From positions 1 to 64,000 of the forward strand of contig NZ_VUMR01000002.1 in NCBI RefSeq assembly GCF_009696075.1: a DNA stretch of 64,000 bases, in the 5' to 3' direction. How positions within the stretch are numbered: the first letter of the stretch is position 1; each line of letters begins with the position of its first letter. The position numbers and the translations under genes are program-made. Below are positions 6,994 through 16,304 of the stretch, piece by piece. The notes under the pieces were generated by a model. It saw only the letters and a list, made by a program, of their open reading frames with translations, was not told where the DNA came from and made no database searches. This DNA is from Holdemanella porci. Lineage in GTDB: Bacteria > Bacillota_I > Bacilli_A > Erysipelotrichales > Erysipelotrichaceae.

Positions 6994-9135
6994 ATGGCGA
7001 AACAAGAGTTTCATTTAGATTTTTGTGGTCGGGGGATCACAGTAGAAACTGGTGAAATCGCAAAACAGGCTGATGGAGCCGTTATTATCCGTTATGGAGA
7101 TACAGTGACTTTATCAACTGCTTGTGCATCAAACCAGGCAAAAGAAGGGATTGACTTTTTCCCTTTAACAGTAAGTTTTGAAGAAAAGTTATATTCTGTT
7201 GGAAAAATTCCAGGAGGATTTTTACGTCGTGAAGGAAGACCAAGCGAACATGCGACATTAACAGCTCGTATGATCGACCGTCCAATCCGTCCTTTATTTG
7301 CGGAAGGATTCCGTAATGAAGTACAGGTTGTCAACACGGTATTAAGTGTAGATCAAGATGCAAGTCCTGAAATGGCAGCTATGTTTGGTGCTTCATTGGC
7401 ATTATGTATTTCAGATATTCCATTCAATGGGCCAATCGCAGGTGTTAAAGTTGGACGTATCAATGGAGAATTGGTTGCCAACCCTACAGTGGCTCAAATG
7501 GAAGAAAGTGATATCGATTTAACTGTTGCGGGTACTGCAAAAGCTTTAAACATGGTTGAAGCTGGAGCTAAAGAAGTTAGCGAAGAAGATATGCTTGCGG
7601 CATTGATGTTTGGACATGAACAAATCAAAAAATTATGTGCATTCCAAGAAGAAATCGTAGCCGCTTGTGGTAAAGAAAAACGTGAAATCGAATTGTATGC
7701 CGTAGATGAAACAATCGATCGTGAAGTTCGTGCAAACTTTGAAGCACAAATTCGTGCAGCTGTATCGATTAAAGAAAAATTAGAGCGTTACGGAAAAATT
7801 GATGATTTAACAGATGAAGCTGCTGAAATGATCGCAAACAAAGAATATGAATCTGAAAAAGATCAAAACAATGCGGTGAAACAAGCTCGTGAAATCTGTC
7901 GTGGTATTGAAGCAGATGAAGTACGTCGTTTGATCATTGAAGATAAAGTACGTCCAGATGGCCGTCAAATCGATGAAATCCGTCCATTGAACTCACAAGT
8001 TGATTTACTTCCTCGTGTTCATGGTTCGGCTTTATTTACGCGTGGAGAAACACAGGTATTATCTACAACTACATTGGGTGCATTAAATGACAACCAGATC
8101 ATTGATGACTTAACTGTTGTTGATTCAAAACGTTTCATGCACCATTATAATTTCCCACCATATTGCGTTGGTGAAACTGGACGTATGGGAAATCCAGGAC
8201 GTCGTGAAATTGGTCATGGTGCCTTAGGCGAAAGAGCTTTAGCTCAAGTATTACCAAGTGTAGATGAATTCCCATATACAATTCGTACAGTAGCGGATGT
8301 TATGGAAAGTAACGGATCTAGTTCTCAGGCAAGTATTTGTGCAGGAACAATGTCTTTAATGGCTGCTGGTGTTCCAATCAAAGCACCTGTTGCGGGTATT
8401 GCGATGGGATTGATCATGGATGATAATTCAGGTAAATATACTGTTTTAACAGATATCCAAGGTATGGAAGACCACTTTGGAGATATGGACTTTAAGGTTG
8501 CCGGAACGAAAAATGGTATCACAGCTTTACAGATGGATATCAAAGTAACAGGTATTACTAAAAATATCTTCGAAGAAGCATTGGCACAAGCTCACAAGGC
8601 ACGTTTAGAAATCTTAGATAACATGTTGGCATGTATCCCGAGTCCAAGAGAACAATTGAGTCCATATGCACCTAAGATTGCGATGATGAACATAGATCCA
8701 GATAAGATTAAAGATGTAATCGGACCTGGTGGAAAAATGATCAACGAAATCATTGCGCAATGTGACAATGTAAAAATTGATATTGATGATGATGGAAAAG
8801 TAGTTATCTACCACAATGATTATGATACAATCGAAAAGGCGAAACAAATGATTAGTGACATCGTACGTGTTGCCAAAGTTGGAGATGTATTTGCAGCAAA
8901 AGTTGTTCGTCTAGAAAAATTCGGTGCATTCGTTAACTTGTTTGGTAATACAGATGGTTTATTACACATTTCTAAAATTTCTCACCACCGTGTAGATAAA
9001 GTAGAAGACGTGTTAAAACTTGGTGATATCATCGATGTTAAGGTTACAGAAATCGACAATAAGGGTCGTATCAATGTAAGCGCAAAAGCTTTACTTCCAA
9101 AACCTAAAACGGAAGAAGAAAAAACAGAAGCGTAA
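6994..9135 (+). CDS. pnp: Polyribonucleotide nucleotidyltransferase (PNPase)
   Basis: PNPase is the phosphorolytic 3'-5' exoribonuclease of mRNA decay. The 713-aa product has two RNase PH domains (residues ~1-210 and ~310-540), separated by an all-alpha linker. A KH domain ([11 protein letters not shown], ~565) and an S1 domain ([19 protein letters not shown], ~625-695) follow. The active-site region GETQVL and the SNGSSSQAS stretch are present. AGGTG precedes ATG. Terminator at 9143. Confidence 0.97.
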   Translation: MAKQEFHLDFCGRGITVETGEIAKQADGAVIIRYGDTVTLSTACASNQAKEGIDFFPLTVSFEEKLYSVGKIPGGFLRREGRPSEHATLTARMIDRPIRPLFAEGFRNEVQVVNTVLSVDQDASPEMAAMFGASLALCISDIPFNGPIAGVKVGRINGELVANPTVAQMEESDIDLTVAGTAKALNMVEAGAKEVSEEDMLAALMFGHEQIKKLCAFQEEIVAACGKEKREIELYAVDETIDREVRANFEAQIRAAVSIKEKLERYGKIDDLTDEAAEMIANKEYESEKDQNNAVKQAREICRGIEADEVRRLIIEDKVRPDGRQIDEIRPLNSQVDLLPRVHGSALFTRGETQVLSTTTLGALNDNQIIDDLTVVDSKRFMHHYNFPPYCVGETGRMGNPGRREIGHGALGERALAQVLPSVDEFPYTIRTVADVMESNGSSSQASICAGTMSLMAAGVPIKAPVAGIAMGLIMDDNSGKYTVLTDIQGMEDHFGDMDFKVAGTKNGITALQMDIKVTGITKNIFEEALAQAHKARLEILDNMLACIPSPREQLSPYAPKIAMMNIDPDKIKDVIGPGGKMINEIIAQCDNVKIDIDDDGKVVIYHNDYDTIEKAKQMISDIVRVAKVGDVFAAKVVRLEKFGAFVNLFGNTDGLLHISKISHHRVDKVEDVLKLGDIIDVKVTEIDNKGRINVSAKALLPKPKTEEEKTEA

Positions 9136-9142
9136 AAGTTAG

Positions 9143-9169
9143 GAACTCGTTAAAAACGAGTTCTTTTTT
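9143..9169 (+). terminator. pnp terminator
   Basis: Nine-bp stem GAACTCGTT/AACGAGTTC with loop AAA, then six T. Confidence 0.85.
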
Positions 9170-9209
9170 CTTGACTATGTGGTAAAATAGTTGGGTAGAG
9201 GTGAAAATT

Positions 9210-10598
9210 ATGGATTTTAATACAGAAGTACTTAAATATAAAGACGATTTCTTAAAAGACTTAAACACACTTGTATCGTATGAAAGTGTTCGTGATGAAT
9301 CAACGAAAGCTGAAAATGCTCCTTTTGGAAAAAACTGTCGTGACGTATTGGATGCCATGTTAGATATGGCCAAGCGCGATGGCTTTGAAACCAAAGACAT
9401 TGATGGATATGCAGGCGTTGTTGAATATGGTCAAGGAGAAGAAACATTTGGTGTTTTAGGACACTTGGACATTGTGCCACTAGGAGAGGGATGGACAAAA
9501 GATCCTTTAAAAGTAACATTAGAAAATGGCTACATCTTTGGACGTGGTGTTATGGATGATAAAGGTCCTGCATTAGCTGGATACTATGCATTAAAGATGA
9601 TTCGTGACTTAAACATTCCTTTGAAAAAAAGAGTCATGTTGATTACGGGATGCGATGAAGAATCTGGTATGGAATGTATGAACTACTATGTTGATCATGC
9701 TGAAGTTCCACAAATGGGATTTGTACCCGATGCCAATTTCCCAGTTATTTATGGTGAAAAAGGTGGCTTACATGTTGGCTTAGTAAGTAGTGATGCAACT
9801 GTCATCAAAAAACTTCATGCGGGAAGCCGTCCAAATATTGTGATTGGTAAAGCCGATGTCACAGTGGATGTCATGAGTTATCAACAAGAAGATTTATTTA
9901 AGTTCTATTGTGCTACGCAAGGTGTTAAGGGTTCCATCAAAAGAAGTGAAGATGGTGTAACTTTACATATTGATGGTGCATTTGCGCATGCAGCTATGCC
10001 ATATAACGGTATAAATGCCGCTGTCTTATTGTTGAACTTTATTGGTGAAGCCTATGATGATCAACTTTCAAAAGATTTATATTTCTTATTAAAAGACTGG
10101 ATGGGTAAACCAGTAGGTATTGAAAAAGATGGCTTATATATGTCTTTCTTGACAATGAATACAGGCATTGTCAATATGGAAAACAATGAAACAGACATCT
10201 TAATTGATATTCGTTATCCAAATGATACAAATGCCGATGAAATCATGGCAAAATTTGATGCAGCATGTGCAAACTTGACTTCAAATATAAAAGCAGAAAA
10301 TCGTGGAGATTCAAAACCATTATTCGTAGACCCAGATTCTCGTTTAGTGAAAGATTTAATGAGTGTCTATCAAAAATACACAGGCGATACTTTCTCTTGT
10401 CCAATCACAATTGGTGGTGGAACATATGCTCGTAAATTTGAAAATTTTGTATCGTATGGACCAGAACTTCCAAATGAAGTGATTGAAACCGATGCGTTTG
10501 TAGGAGGATGTCACCAACGTGATGAAGGTATTAAATTAGATAACTTATTACAGGCTATCTGTATTTATGCCGATGCGATCGTGACATTGTGCAGCTAA
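9210..10598 (+). CDS. pepV: PepV-type dipeptidase (M20 metallopeptidase)
   Basis: It is a cytoplasmic zinc dipeptidase, hydrolysing dipeptides and N-terminal residues of small peptides. The 462-aa product has the M20 metal-site motifs GHLDIVPLGEGW (residues ~87-98), GRGVMDDKGP (~115) and DEESGMEC (~148), plus a lid domain and a C-terminal H-containing GGCHQRDEG. ATG at 9210 follows AGAGGTG; the GTG at 9201 is part of that site. It is 1 nt upstream of trmB. Confidence 0.9.
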   Translation: MDFNTEVLKYKDDFLKDLNTLVSYESVRDESTKAENAPFGKNCRDVLDAMLDMAKRDGFETKDIDGYAGVVEYGQGEETFGVLGHLDIVPLGEGWTKDPLKVTLENGYIFGRGVMDDKGPALAGYYALKMIRDLNIPLKKRVMLITGCDEESGMECMNYYVDHAEVPQMGFVPDANFPVIYGEKGGLHVGLVSSDATVIKKLHAGSRPNIVIGKADVTVDVMSYQQEDLFKFYCATQGVKGSIKRSEDGVTLHIDGAFAHAAMPYNGINAAVLLLNFIGEAYDDQLSKDLYFLLKDWMGKPVGIEKDGLYMSFLTMNTGIVNMENNETDILIDIRYPNDTNADEIMAKFDAACANLTSNIKAENRGDSKPLFVDPDSRLVKDLMSVYQKYTGDTFSCPITIGGGTYARKFENFVSYGPELPNEVIETDAFVGGCHQRDEGIKLDNLLQAICIYADAIVTLCS

Positions 10599-10599
10599 T

Positions 10600-11241
10600 A
10601 TGAGAATGCGTAAAGTAAAGTGGGCAACGGATTATTTGCCTACTGCGAGTTGTTTAGTAAAAGAACCATCTAAACAAGCAGGAAACTGGAAAAAGCTATT
10701 GGATACAGATACTTTACATATCGAAATTGGGTGTGGTAAAGGAAACTATTCTTTAGATATGGCTAAGATGTATCCAGACACTGGATTTATTGCGATTGAA
10801 AAGAATGAGAGTGCTGCAGGTATTGCCGCTAAAAAATACGATGAGGATACAGAAAAGAAGCGTTTGAAACTGATTCAAGATGATGCGAGTTCCATTGGAG
10901 AATGGTTTGGTCCGCGTGAAGTGGATGTGATCCACTTAAATTTCTCGGATCCATGGCCTAAAAAGCGCTATGCGAAAAGACGTTTATCCAGCGCTACTTT
11001 TTTAGATCAATACAAGCGTATTTTATCTTTCAATGGTGAAATCCAAATGAAGACCGATAACAGTGCTTTATTTGAATATAGCTTGATTGAATTTCAAAAT
11101 GCCGGTTTTAAGATGGTTGAAATCAGTGTAGATTATCGTCGTGAAAAACATGATGAAGATGCAATTACAGAATATGAACAAAAATTTATTTCATTGGGTC
11201 AGCCAATTTATCGTTGTGTTTGGAGGTATGCACATGACTGA
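10600..11241 (+). CDS. trmB: tRNA (guanine-N7-)-methyltransferase
   Basis: It methylates G46 in the variable loop of tRNAs using SAM. The 213-aa product has the SAM-binding stretch IEIGCGKGNYSLDMA (residues ~46-60) and the family motif HLNFSDPWPKKRYAKRRL (~114-131). The start is one base after the pepV stop. The 3' end overlaps the thioredoxin gene by 8 nt. trmB next to a YtpP-like thioredoxin and murC matches the Bacillus trmB-ytpP region. Confidence 0.95.
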   Translation: MRMRKVKWATDYLPTASCLVKEPSKQAGNWKKLLDTDTLHIEIGCGKGNYSLDMAKMYPDTGFIAIEKNESAAGIAAKKYDEDTEKKRLKLIQDDASSIGEWFGPREVDVIHLNFSDPWPKKRYAKRRLSSATFLDQYKRILSFNGEIQMKTDNSALFEYSLIEFQNAGFKMVEISVDYRREKHDEDAITEYEQKFISLGQPIYRCVWRYAHD

Positions 11242-11572
11242 GCTTCATAATAAAGACGAATTTTTAAACGCATTAACAAATTCAGGCATTCAAGTGATGA
11301 TGTTTACAGCATTTTGGTGTCCAGACTGTATGTACATCAAACCTTTCTTGCCTGAAATTGAAGAACAATTTAGTGATTTACAGTTCTATTCTTTAAATCG
11401 TGATCATTGTATGGATATTGCGATTGAATATGAAGTGATGGGGATTCCTAGCTTTATATGTTTCAAGGATGGAAAAGAAATATCAAGATTTGTTTCTACA
11501 CTTCGCAAGACAAAAGAAGAAATAGAAGCATTTCTGAATCAGACAATAGAAAGTGAGAAGGAAATATGTTAA
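11234..11572 (+). CDS. YtpP-type thioredoxin-like protein
   Basis: This 112-aa thioredoxin-fold protein has the active site AFWCPDC (Cys ~27 and ~30) in place of the standard WCGPC, as in YtpP-type proteins, and the cis-Pro loop MGIPSF (~75). It is likely a cytoplasmic disulfide or bacillithiol-type reductant; the substrate is unknown. ATG at 11234 follows TGGAGG and overlaps the end of trmB. Its stop overlaps the next gene. Confidence 0.85.
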   Translation: MTELHNKDEFLNALTNSGIQVMMFTAFWCPDCMYIKPFLPEIEEQFSDLQFYSLNRDHCMDIAIEYEVMGIPSFICFKDGKEISRFVSTLRKTKEEIEAFLNQTIESEKEIC

Positions 11573-12237
11573 AGGATTTAATGCATGCGATCTTCAATGA
11601 AGATGTTGAAGAAGACGATGAAGAAGAAGTCGTAGAAGAACCTGCGAAACAAGAAGAAGGAACACCAGAACCTGTTGTTGCACAACCACAAGTTCTAGAA
11701 GATGAAGAAGTTGTAAAGCCAGAACCAATTTTAAAGGAAGCAGCAAGCTCTATTGAAACGGATCCTGAAAACTTTATGAATTCTCCTATTTTTGAAAAGG
11801 CGATTATTCAACCTAAACCTAAGAAGACAACAATTTTCCAAGGTTTAGATATCGATTCGATTGCACAAGAAGAGGCAAAACCGAAACAAAAAGTGTATAA
11901 ATACGATCGTCATAAATCGGTAAAAGTACGTCGTGTTGCCGAAGATTTAGATTATCAGCCAGTCCTTTCTCCAATCTTTGGAAATGTGGAAGATTCTAAA
12001 AAAGAATTTGATAAAGTGCATGATGCGATTACGTTAAACAAACCAGAAGACGAAGATTTCTCAAAAATCTTATCTCCCATGTATGGAACATACTTACCAA
12101 GTATGCAGCCTGCGGATTCCATTCCTGAATACAAGGTTGAAGAATCAAAGAAAAATATGAAGCTTTCTGAAATGTTAGAGAAGCCAAAAAAGGAAACAAA
12201 CAAACAAGAATCGTTATTTGACAAAGAAGGTGAATAA
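11566..12237 (+). CDS. Acidic protein of unknown function with repeated SP-[IM]-[FY] motifs
   Basis: This 223-aa, highly charged and probably disordered protein starts MLKDLMHAIFNEDVEEDDEE and lacks a signal peptide or membrane helix. Three short motifs recur at roughly 65-residue intervals: NSPIFEKA (~67), LSPIFGN (~132) and LSPMYGTYLP (~171). They look like linear interaction motifs. It sits between ytpP and murC, where Bacillus carries ytpQ-ytpR-ytpS (the FtsK-like SftA), so a role in division or chromosome handling is possible but only inferred. It overlaps the thioredoxin gene by 7 nt and ends one base before murC. Confidence 0.75.
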   Translation: MLKDLMHAIFNEDVEEDDEEEVVEEPAKQEEGTPEPVVAQPQVLEDEEVVKPEPILKEAASSIETDPENFMNSPIFEKAIIQPKPKKTTIFQGLDIDSIAQEEAKPKQKVYKYDRHKSVKVRRVAEDLDYQPVLSPIFGNVEDSKKEFDKVHDAITLNKPEDEDFSKILSPMYGTYLPSMQPADSIPEYKVEESKKNMKLSEMLEKPKKETNKQESLFDKEGE

Positions 12238-12238
12238 A

Positions 12239-13546
12239 ATGGCTTATCATTTTATTGGTATTAAAGGAACAGGCATGGCTGCCTTGGCATGTATCTTACA
12301 TGATGAACATAAAGAAGTCACAGGTAGTGATATCGATAAATATATCTTTACAGAAGATGGATTAAGAGCGCGTCATATTCCAATCTATTCATTCAGTCCC
12401 GATAACATTAAGGATAATGACACAGTGATCATTGGTTTATCTTTTGATCAAACGCATCCGGAAGTAAAAGCGGCGATGGACAATCCAACTGTAAAAACAT
12501 ATTATTATAATGAATACTTAGGTATTTTATTAGAGTCATACAGTTCTATCTGTGTTGCGGGAACGCATGGTAAGTCCACAACAACAGGCATTTTAGGCCA
12601 AGTTCTTTCTTTACAAGATGAATGTGCATACTTAATTGGAGATGGTCATGGCTATATGCCAGAACGTGCCAACCATTTTGTGCTAGAATCTTGTGAATTT
12701 CAAAGACATTTCTTGGCATATCATCCAGATTATGCGATCATCACCAATATTGAATTGGATCACATTGACTATTATAAAGATATGGATGATTATGTATCGG
12801 CATTCCAAAGTTTTGCCAACCAAGTCAAAAAAGGCATTGTCATTTTTGGAGATGATGAACACCTTAAAAATCTACACTACAATGTGCCGGTAACTACATA
12901 TGGTTTAAAGGATGGCAATGATTATCAAGCCATCAATATTGAACAAGGTCCATTTGGTATGCATTTTGATTGTAAGCATAATGGTGAAATTCTAGCTCAC
13001 GTTGAATTAAATGAAGTGGGAGATGCCTTTATGCAAGATGCCTTAGGATGTTTTGCACTAGCCTATATGTTAGGTATGCCTGCAGATATCATTGTACAAG
13101 GCTTACAAGACTATAAAGGAATTGCTCGTCGATTTGTGATTGATGAAGTCAAGGATAGTGTATTAGTCGATGACTATGCACACCATCCAACAGCGATTCG
13201 TCTAATGATAGATGCAGTTCGTAAAAAATATCCAGAAAAGAAAATCGTAGCGTTATATAAACCAGATCGTTATTCACGTCTACAATATTTCTTGGATGAC
13301 TTTGCCAAGAGTTTAAATACGGCGGATCAAGTATGTTTACTGGATTTCCCTAAAAATGCCGTAAGAGAAGATGAAACAATCACAGTCACAATTCAAGATT
13401 TGATGGATCGTTGTCCTAATGCGATTTTATTAGATGTAGATGATGCTTCAGCTGAAAAGTTAAAAACATTAGCTCCAGCAGCCTTTGTCTTCATGTCTAG
13501 TAAGGACATCTACTTATTGAGAGATAAATTAGAAAAAATGTTATAA
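12239..13546 (+). CDS. murC: UDP-N-acetylmuramate--L-alanine ligase
   Basis: MurC adds the first amino acid of the peptidoglycan stem peptide in an ATP-dependent step. The 435-aa product starts MAYHFIGIKGTGMAALA, with the N-terminal UDP-binding Rossmann motif. The ATP loop VAGTHGKSTTTG (~residues 105-116), the central region with ELDHIDYYKD, and the C-terminal YAHHPTAI motif follow. ATG at 12239 is preceded by AAGGTG. The murC-ytxG-ytxH-ccpA neighbourhood is as in Bacillus. Confidence 0.96.
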   Translation: MAYHFIGIKGTGMAALACILHDEHKEVTGSDIDKYIFTEDGLRARHIPIYSFSPDNIKDNDTVIIGLSFDQTHPEVKAAMDNPTVKTYYYNEYLGILLESYSSICVAGTHGKSTTTGILGQVLSLQDECAYLIGDGHGYMPERANHFVLESCEFQRHFLAYHPDYAIITNIELDHIDYYKDMDDYVSAFQSFANQVKKGIVIFGDDEHLKNLHYNVPVTTYGLKDGNDYQAINIEQGPFGMHFDCKHNGEILAHVELNEVGDAFMQDALGCFALAYMLGMPADIIVQGLQDYKGIARRFVIDEVKDSVLVDDYAHHPTAIRLMIDAVRKKYPEKKIVALYKPDRYSRLQYFLDDFAKSLNTADQVCLLDFPKNAVREDETITVTIQDLMDRCPNAILLDVDDASAEKLKTLAPAAFVFMSSKDIYLLRDKLEKML

Positions 13547-13565
13547 GAGTATTTAAGGATACTTG

Positions 13566-13614
13566 TAGATTGTTGAAAAAGCCTATACCTTTTTATAAGG
13601 GAATAGGCTTTTTG
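13566..13614. repeat. Hairpin related to the IS1182-like element end (solo copy); possible terminator
   Basis: A long stem (AAAAAGCCTAT with ATAGGCTTTTT) lies 20-65 nt after murC. It is nearly identical, in opposite orientation, to 62369-62415 next to the decayed IS1182-type transposase; GTTGA, AAAAGCCTATACC, TAAGG and ATAGGCTTTTT are all shared. It can act as a bidirectional terminator, but the match suggests it is a solo element end or a shared mobile terminator. Confidence 0.55.
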
Positions 13615-13706
13615 TTCTGTTTAGACAGAAGAAGTGAAATCATATCCTATGGAAAACCATTGACCTAAGACGAAGTTAAAAACTAGCAAGGGTGGGTGAT
13701 TTATTT

Positions 13707-14084
13707 ATGAAAAAACCAAAGGTGGCTTTTATCTGTGTACATAATACGTGCCGTAGTCAAATTGCCTAAGCATTGTCAAAACACCTTTCTTCAAATGTAT
13801 TTGAAAGCTATTCCGCTGGAACAGAAACAAAACCACAAATCAATCAAGATGACGTACGTTTAATGAAAGACCTGGATTAAATAGACATGGAAAAAACACA
13901 ATATTCTAAATTGTTGTCAGAAATAGTGCGAGTAGATATTGTGATCACAATGGGATGTAATGTAAATTGTCCTGCGATTCCATGTGAATATAGAGAATAT
14001 GGGGGATGGAGGGATCCTACTGGAAAAAATGATGTGGAGTTTTCAAAAGGCATTCACTCCATTCATACGAAAATACTTGAATGA
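13707..14084 (+). pseudogene. arsC: Arsenate reductase (low-MW phosphatase type), two in-frame stops
   Basis: One frame spans 125 codons with the thioredoxin-coupled ArsC pattern. It shows the CX5R P-loop (ICVHNTCRSQIA), SAGTETKPQINQDDVRLMKD, IDMEKTQYSKLL, VITMGCNVNCPAIPC and DPTGKNDVEF near the C-terminus. TAA at 13767-13769 replaces the residue after RSQIA (normally Glu or Gln) and TAA at 13878-13880 interrupts before IDMEKTQ. GGGTGGGTGAT precedes ATG at 13707. Everything else is intact, so inactivation looks recent, unless the TAA codons are sequencing errors or recoded. No arsR or arsB is adjacent. Confidence 0.8.
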
Positions 14085-14385
14085 ACAGAGAAAATAAAAA
14101 AGGATGAGCTGATTTCAAAGAAAATATGAACAAACAACATGGTTATACATCGATTTAAGCTTATCCTTTTTTGAAGAGTTGGGTGGGTGTTCAATGAAAG
14201 CTTGCATTTGCCATGAAAATGTTCATCATTTCCCGTATTATGCGTCTAGTTTCTGTTTTATGGAAGTGTTCGAATAATTCGACACTTCCTTTATTATTTG
14301 TAGCGTTTTCACGCTTGTGAAAAAAAGTTTCAAAATAAATAGATAAGTTAGAGAGTTCATGTTATAATTTTTCTGAGGTGGTATT
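14085..14385. other. Intergenic region with two hairpins
   Basis: Contains a long-armed inverted repeat (14096-14110 with 14157-14172, AAAAAAGGAT/ATCCTTTTTT) closing a 46-nt loop, and a GGAAGTGT.../ACACTTCC hairpin at 14262-14289 that could end transcription from either side. TATAAT at 14363-14368 is a likely -10 for the next gene. A 27-codon frame from 14194 has no ribosome-binding site. Confidence 0.5.
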
Positions 14386-14736
14386 GTGAGTTTAGATATC
14401 TTTATGAGTACATTAGCTCGTGCATTTTCATATGTGTTACCCATCGTTGGTGTCATCGCATTAATTTATATGATTCTCTTTTTGAAGCAATTGATTGAAA
14501 CTTTAAAACAAGTCTCAAAAACATTGGACACAGCCAATGATCAATTGAAAAAACTAGATGCGCCATTAAAAACGGCAGAAAATATTTCGAATACGGTGGA
14601 TGAGGTAAATCAAACCGCAAAAGAAACATTTATGAATGTGGTTGGTGCGTTAAGTGAAAATGTACAAAATGCCAAAGACTGGTTTCAAAGTAAAAAAAAT
14701 GGAAAAGAAAGCATAGAAACAAAGGAGGATGAATGA
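14386..14736 (+). CDS. DUF948/YtxG-like membrane-anchored protein
   Basis: This 116-aa protein has one N-terminal membrane helix (FSYVLPIVGVIALIYMILFL, ~residues 12-31), followed by a long amphipathic coiled-coil region (LKQVSKTLDTANDQLKKLD) and a charged tail. That is the layout of DUF948/YtxG general-stress-type proteins. GTG at 14386 is the start, with GAGGTGG ahead. It ends 1 nt before the next gene. The Bacillus ytxG-ytxH-ccpA order supports the family call; the molecular function is unknown. Confidence 0.75.
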   Translation: MSLDIFMSTLARAFSYVLPIVGVIALIYMILFLKQLIETLKQVSKTLDTANDQLKKLDAPLKTAENISNTVDEVNQTAKETFMNVVGALSENVQNAKDWFQSKKNGKESIETKEDE

Positions 14737-14737
14737 C

Positions 14738-15271
14738 ATGGATGAAAAACAATTAATTGATGATTTAGAAAAAGAATCGATGCTAGAGCTTGAAGTAATG
14801 CATGAATCCGAAAATACAGATAATGAAAGAATTATTGAGGATGCCAAGAGCAAAATCGAAAAATTATTCGATGATGTGCGTGACTTATTAAAGGATGCTT
14901 CGGATCCTGAAAAGGTTAAGGAAGCATTATCGCAGGCAAAAGAAGATGCGAAAGATATTCTTTCTTCGACAAAGGATAAAGTGGTTGAAGTAAGTGAAAG
15001 TGAACAATTTAAACAGACAATGTCAGCTGGAAAAGAATTCTTACAGGGTACAGCTGGATTGGTTGTTGAGGGCTTTAAATTTGGAAAAGAAACATTAAGA
15101 AAAAATGATTCTTTGCGCAAGGTAATTGATAAGGCGGATGAAAAAGTCGATGAAATTCGTACGAATGATTCTGTTATTCGTGCCGTTGATAAAGCAGAAG
15201 AAGTAACGGGTAAAGCTACCGAAGCATTGTTTAGTGGATTAAAGAAGATTTTTAATAAGGGGGACGAATAG
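14738..15271 (+). CDS. YtxH-position helical protein, unknown function
   Basis: This 177-aa Lys/Glu/Asp-rich protein is nearly all helix, with apolipoprotein-like repeats (AKSKIEKLFDDVRDLLKDA, KEALSQAKEDAKDIL, VIDKADEKVDEIR, AVDKAEEVTGKATEAL). There is no clear membrane helix. The start is ATG 14738, 9 nt past AAGGAGG; an ATG at 14729 touches that site and is unlikely. Position between a YtxG-like gene and ccpA corresponds to ytxH in Bacillus, but sequence similarity is only general. Confidence 0.7.
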   Translation: MDEKQLIDDLEKESMLELEVMHESENTDNERIIEDAKSKIEKLFDDVRDLLKDASDPEKVKEALSQAKEDAKDILSSTKDKVVEVSESEQFKQTMSAGKEFLQGTAGLVVEGFKFGKETLRKNDSLRKVIDKADEKVDEIRTNDSVIRAVDKAEEVTGKATEALFSGLKKIFNKGDE

Positions 15272-15273
15272 GA

Positions 15274-16281
15274 ATGAAACGAATTACCATTTATGATGTT
15301 GCCAAAGAAGCCGATGTCTCATTGGCAACTGTATCACGTGTTATTAATGATAGTAATGTAGTGCGTGAAGATACACGTATGCGTGTTCAACAAGCTATTG
15401 AAAAATTGGGTTATAAACCAAATGCGATTGCGCAAGGTTTGGCATTGTCTAAAACTACGACAATTTCAATCGTAATGAGCGAAAAATTGTTTGCGTACAA
15501 CGCAAAAATCTTGAATGGTTTGATGGATGTCGCAAAAATCTATAACTACAACATCATGTTCCATACAACAAGTAAGGGAATTTCAAAAATGCAGGATGTG
15601 ATTGAATCTATTATTAAATCACGTGTCGATGGTGTAATCTTGTTTAATGACAACTTCTCAGAAGATGAAATGGAAGTTTTACATGAATACCAAATTCCAA
15701 TGGTTGTAGTTGGAAGTAAATTAAAAGGGCAAAAGATTGGTAACGTTGGAAATGTATATATCAACTTCGAACGTATGGCTTATGAATTTGTGAATGAATG
15801 CTTCGAAAAGGGTATTGATGATATTTCTATGGTAGAAGATAAATTGAATCTTTCTATGATGGAACAATTAAAAGCGGGTGTAGATCGTGCTTATGCAGAA
15901 AAAGGATTGGTATTTGATAAGTATGTTACATACGATGATAGCTACAAATCAAGCTACACATTCTTATCCGATTACTACAAAGACCACAAACCAAGTCGTA
16001 TGGTCATCACATTCCGTGATTCTCAAGCCATCGCTTTAATGAACGCATGTAAAGAAAGCGGATATTCAATTCCAGATGATACAGAACTTGTATGTATCTT
16101 GAACTCAAAATATTTGACAATGATGCGTCCAACCATTTCAACTTACAACATTCCTGAATACGATTTAGGAGCTGTTGCGATGCGTTTACTAACTAAGATG
16201 TTAGTGGAAGATGAGTCTGTTAAACTGAACAAAGATATTGAAATTTCATTCTCAAAATTATTTAGAGAAACTACAAAGTAA
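15274..16281 (+). CDS. ccpA: LacI-family regulator, CcpA-like catabolite control protein
   Basis: It has 335 aa, the usual CcpA length. The N-terminal LacI HTH is clear: ITIYDVAKEADVSLATVSRV (residues 3-22), then the hinge helix with NAIAQGLALSKTTTISIVM. The periplasmic-binding-like core follows. In Bacillus ccpA is beside the ytxGHJ genes, and the same neighbourhood here makes CcpA the best call over a sugar-specific repressor. It would bind cre sites with HPr(Ser-P). GGGGGACG precedes ATG. Terminator at 16281. Confidence 0.8.
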   Translation: MKRITIYDVAKEADVSLATVSRVINDSNVVREDTRMRVQQAIEKLGYKPNAIAQGLALSKTTTISIVMSEKLFAYNAKILNGLMDVAKIYNYNIMFHTTSKGISKMQDVIESIIKSRVDGVILFNDNFSEDEMEVLHEYQIPMVVVGSKLKGQKIGNVGNVYINFERMAYEFVNECFEKGIDDISMVEDKLNLSMMEQLKAGVDRAYAEKGLVFDKYVTYDDSYKSSYTFLSDYYKDHKPSRMVITFRDSQAIALMNACKESGYSIPDDTELVCILNSKYLTMMRPTISTYNIPEYDLGAVAMRLLTKMLVEDESVKLNKDIEISFSKLFRETTK

Positions 16282-16304
16282 GAGTTCGTTTTGAACTCTT
16301 TTTT
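16281..16304 (+). terminator. ccpA terminator
   Basis: Stem AGAGTTC/GAACTCT with a 5-nt loop, then six T; the last base of the stop codon begins the stem. Confidence 0.8.

Noticed and set aside
14194-14277. 27-codon Cys-containing ORF (MKACICHENVHHFPYY...)
   Set aside because: No ribosome-binding site or conserved pattern, and its end lies in a hairpin; too short to support.
14650-15120. 156-codon Ser-rich ORF on the minus strand
   Set aside because: It is antisense to the helical protein gene at 14738; its serine-rich composition is a mirror of Glu/Lys codons and it has no ribosome-binding site.
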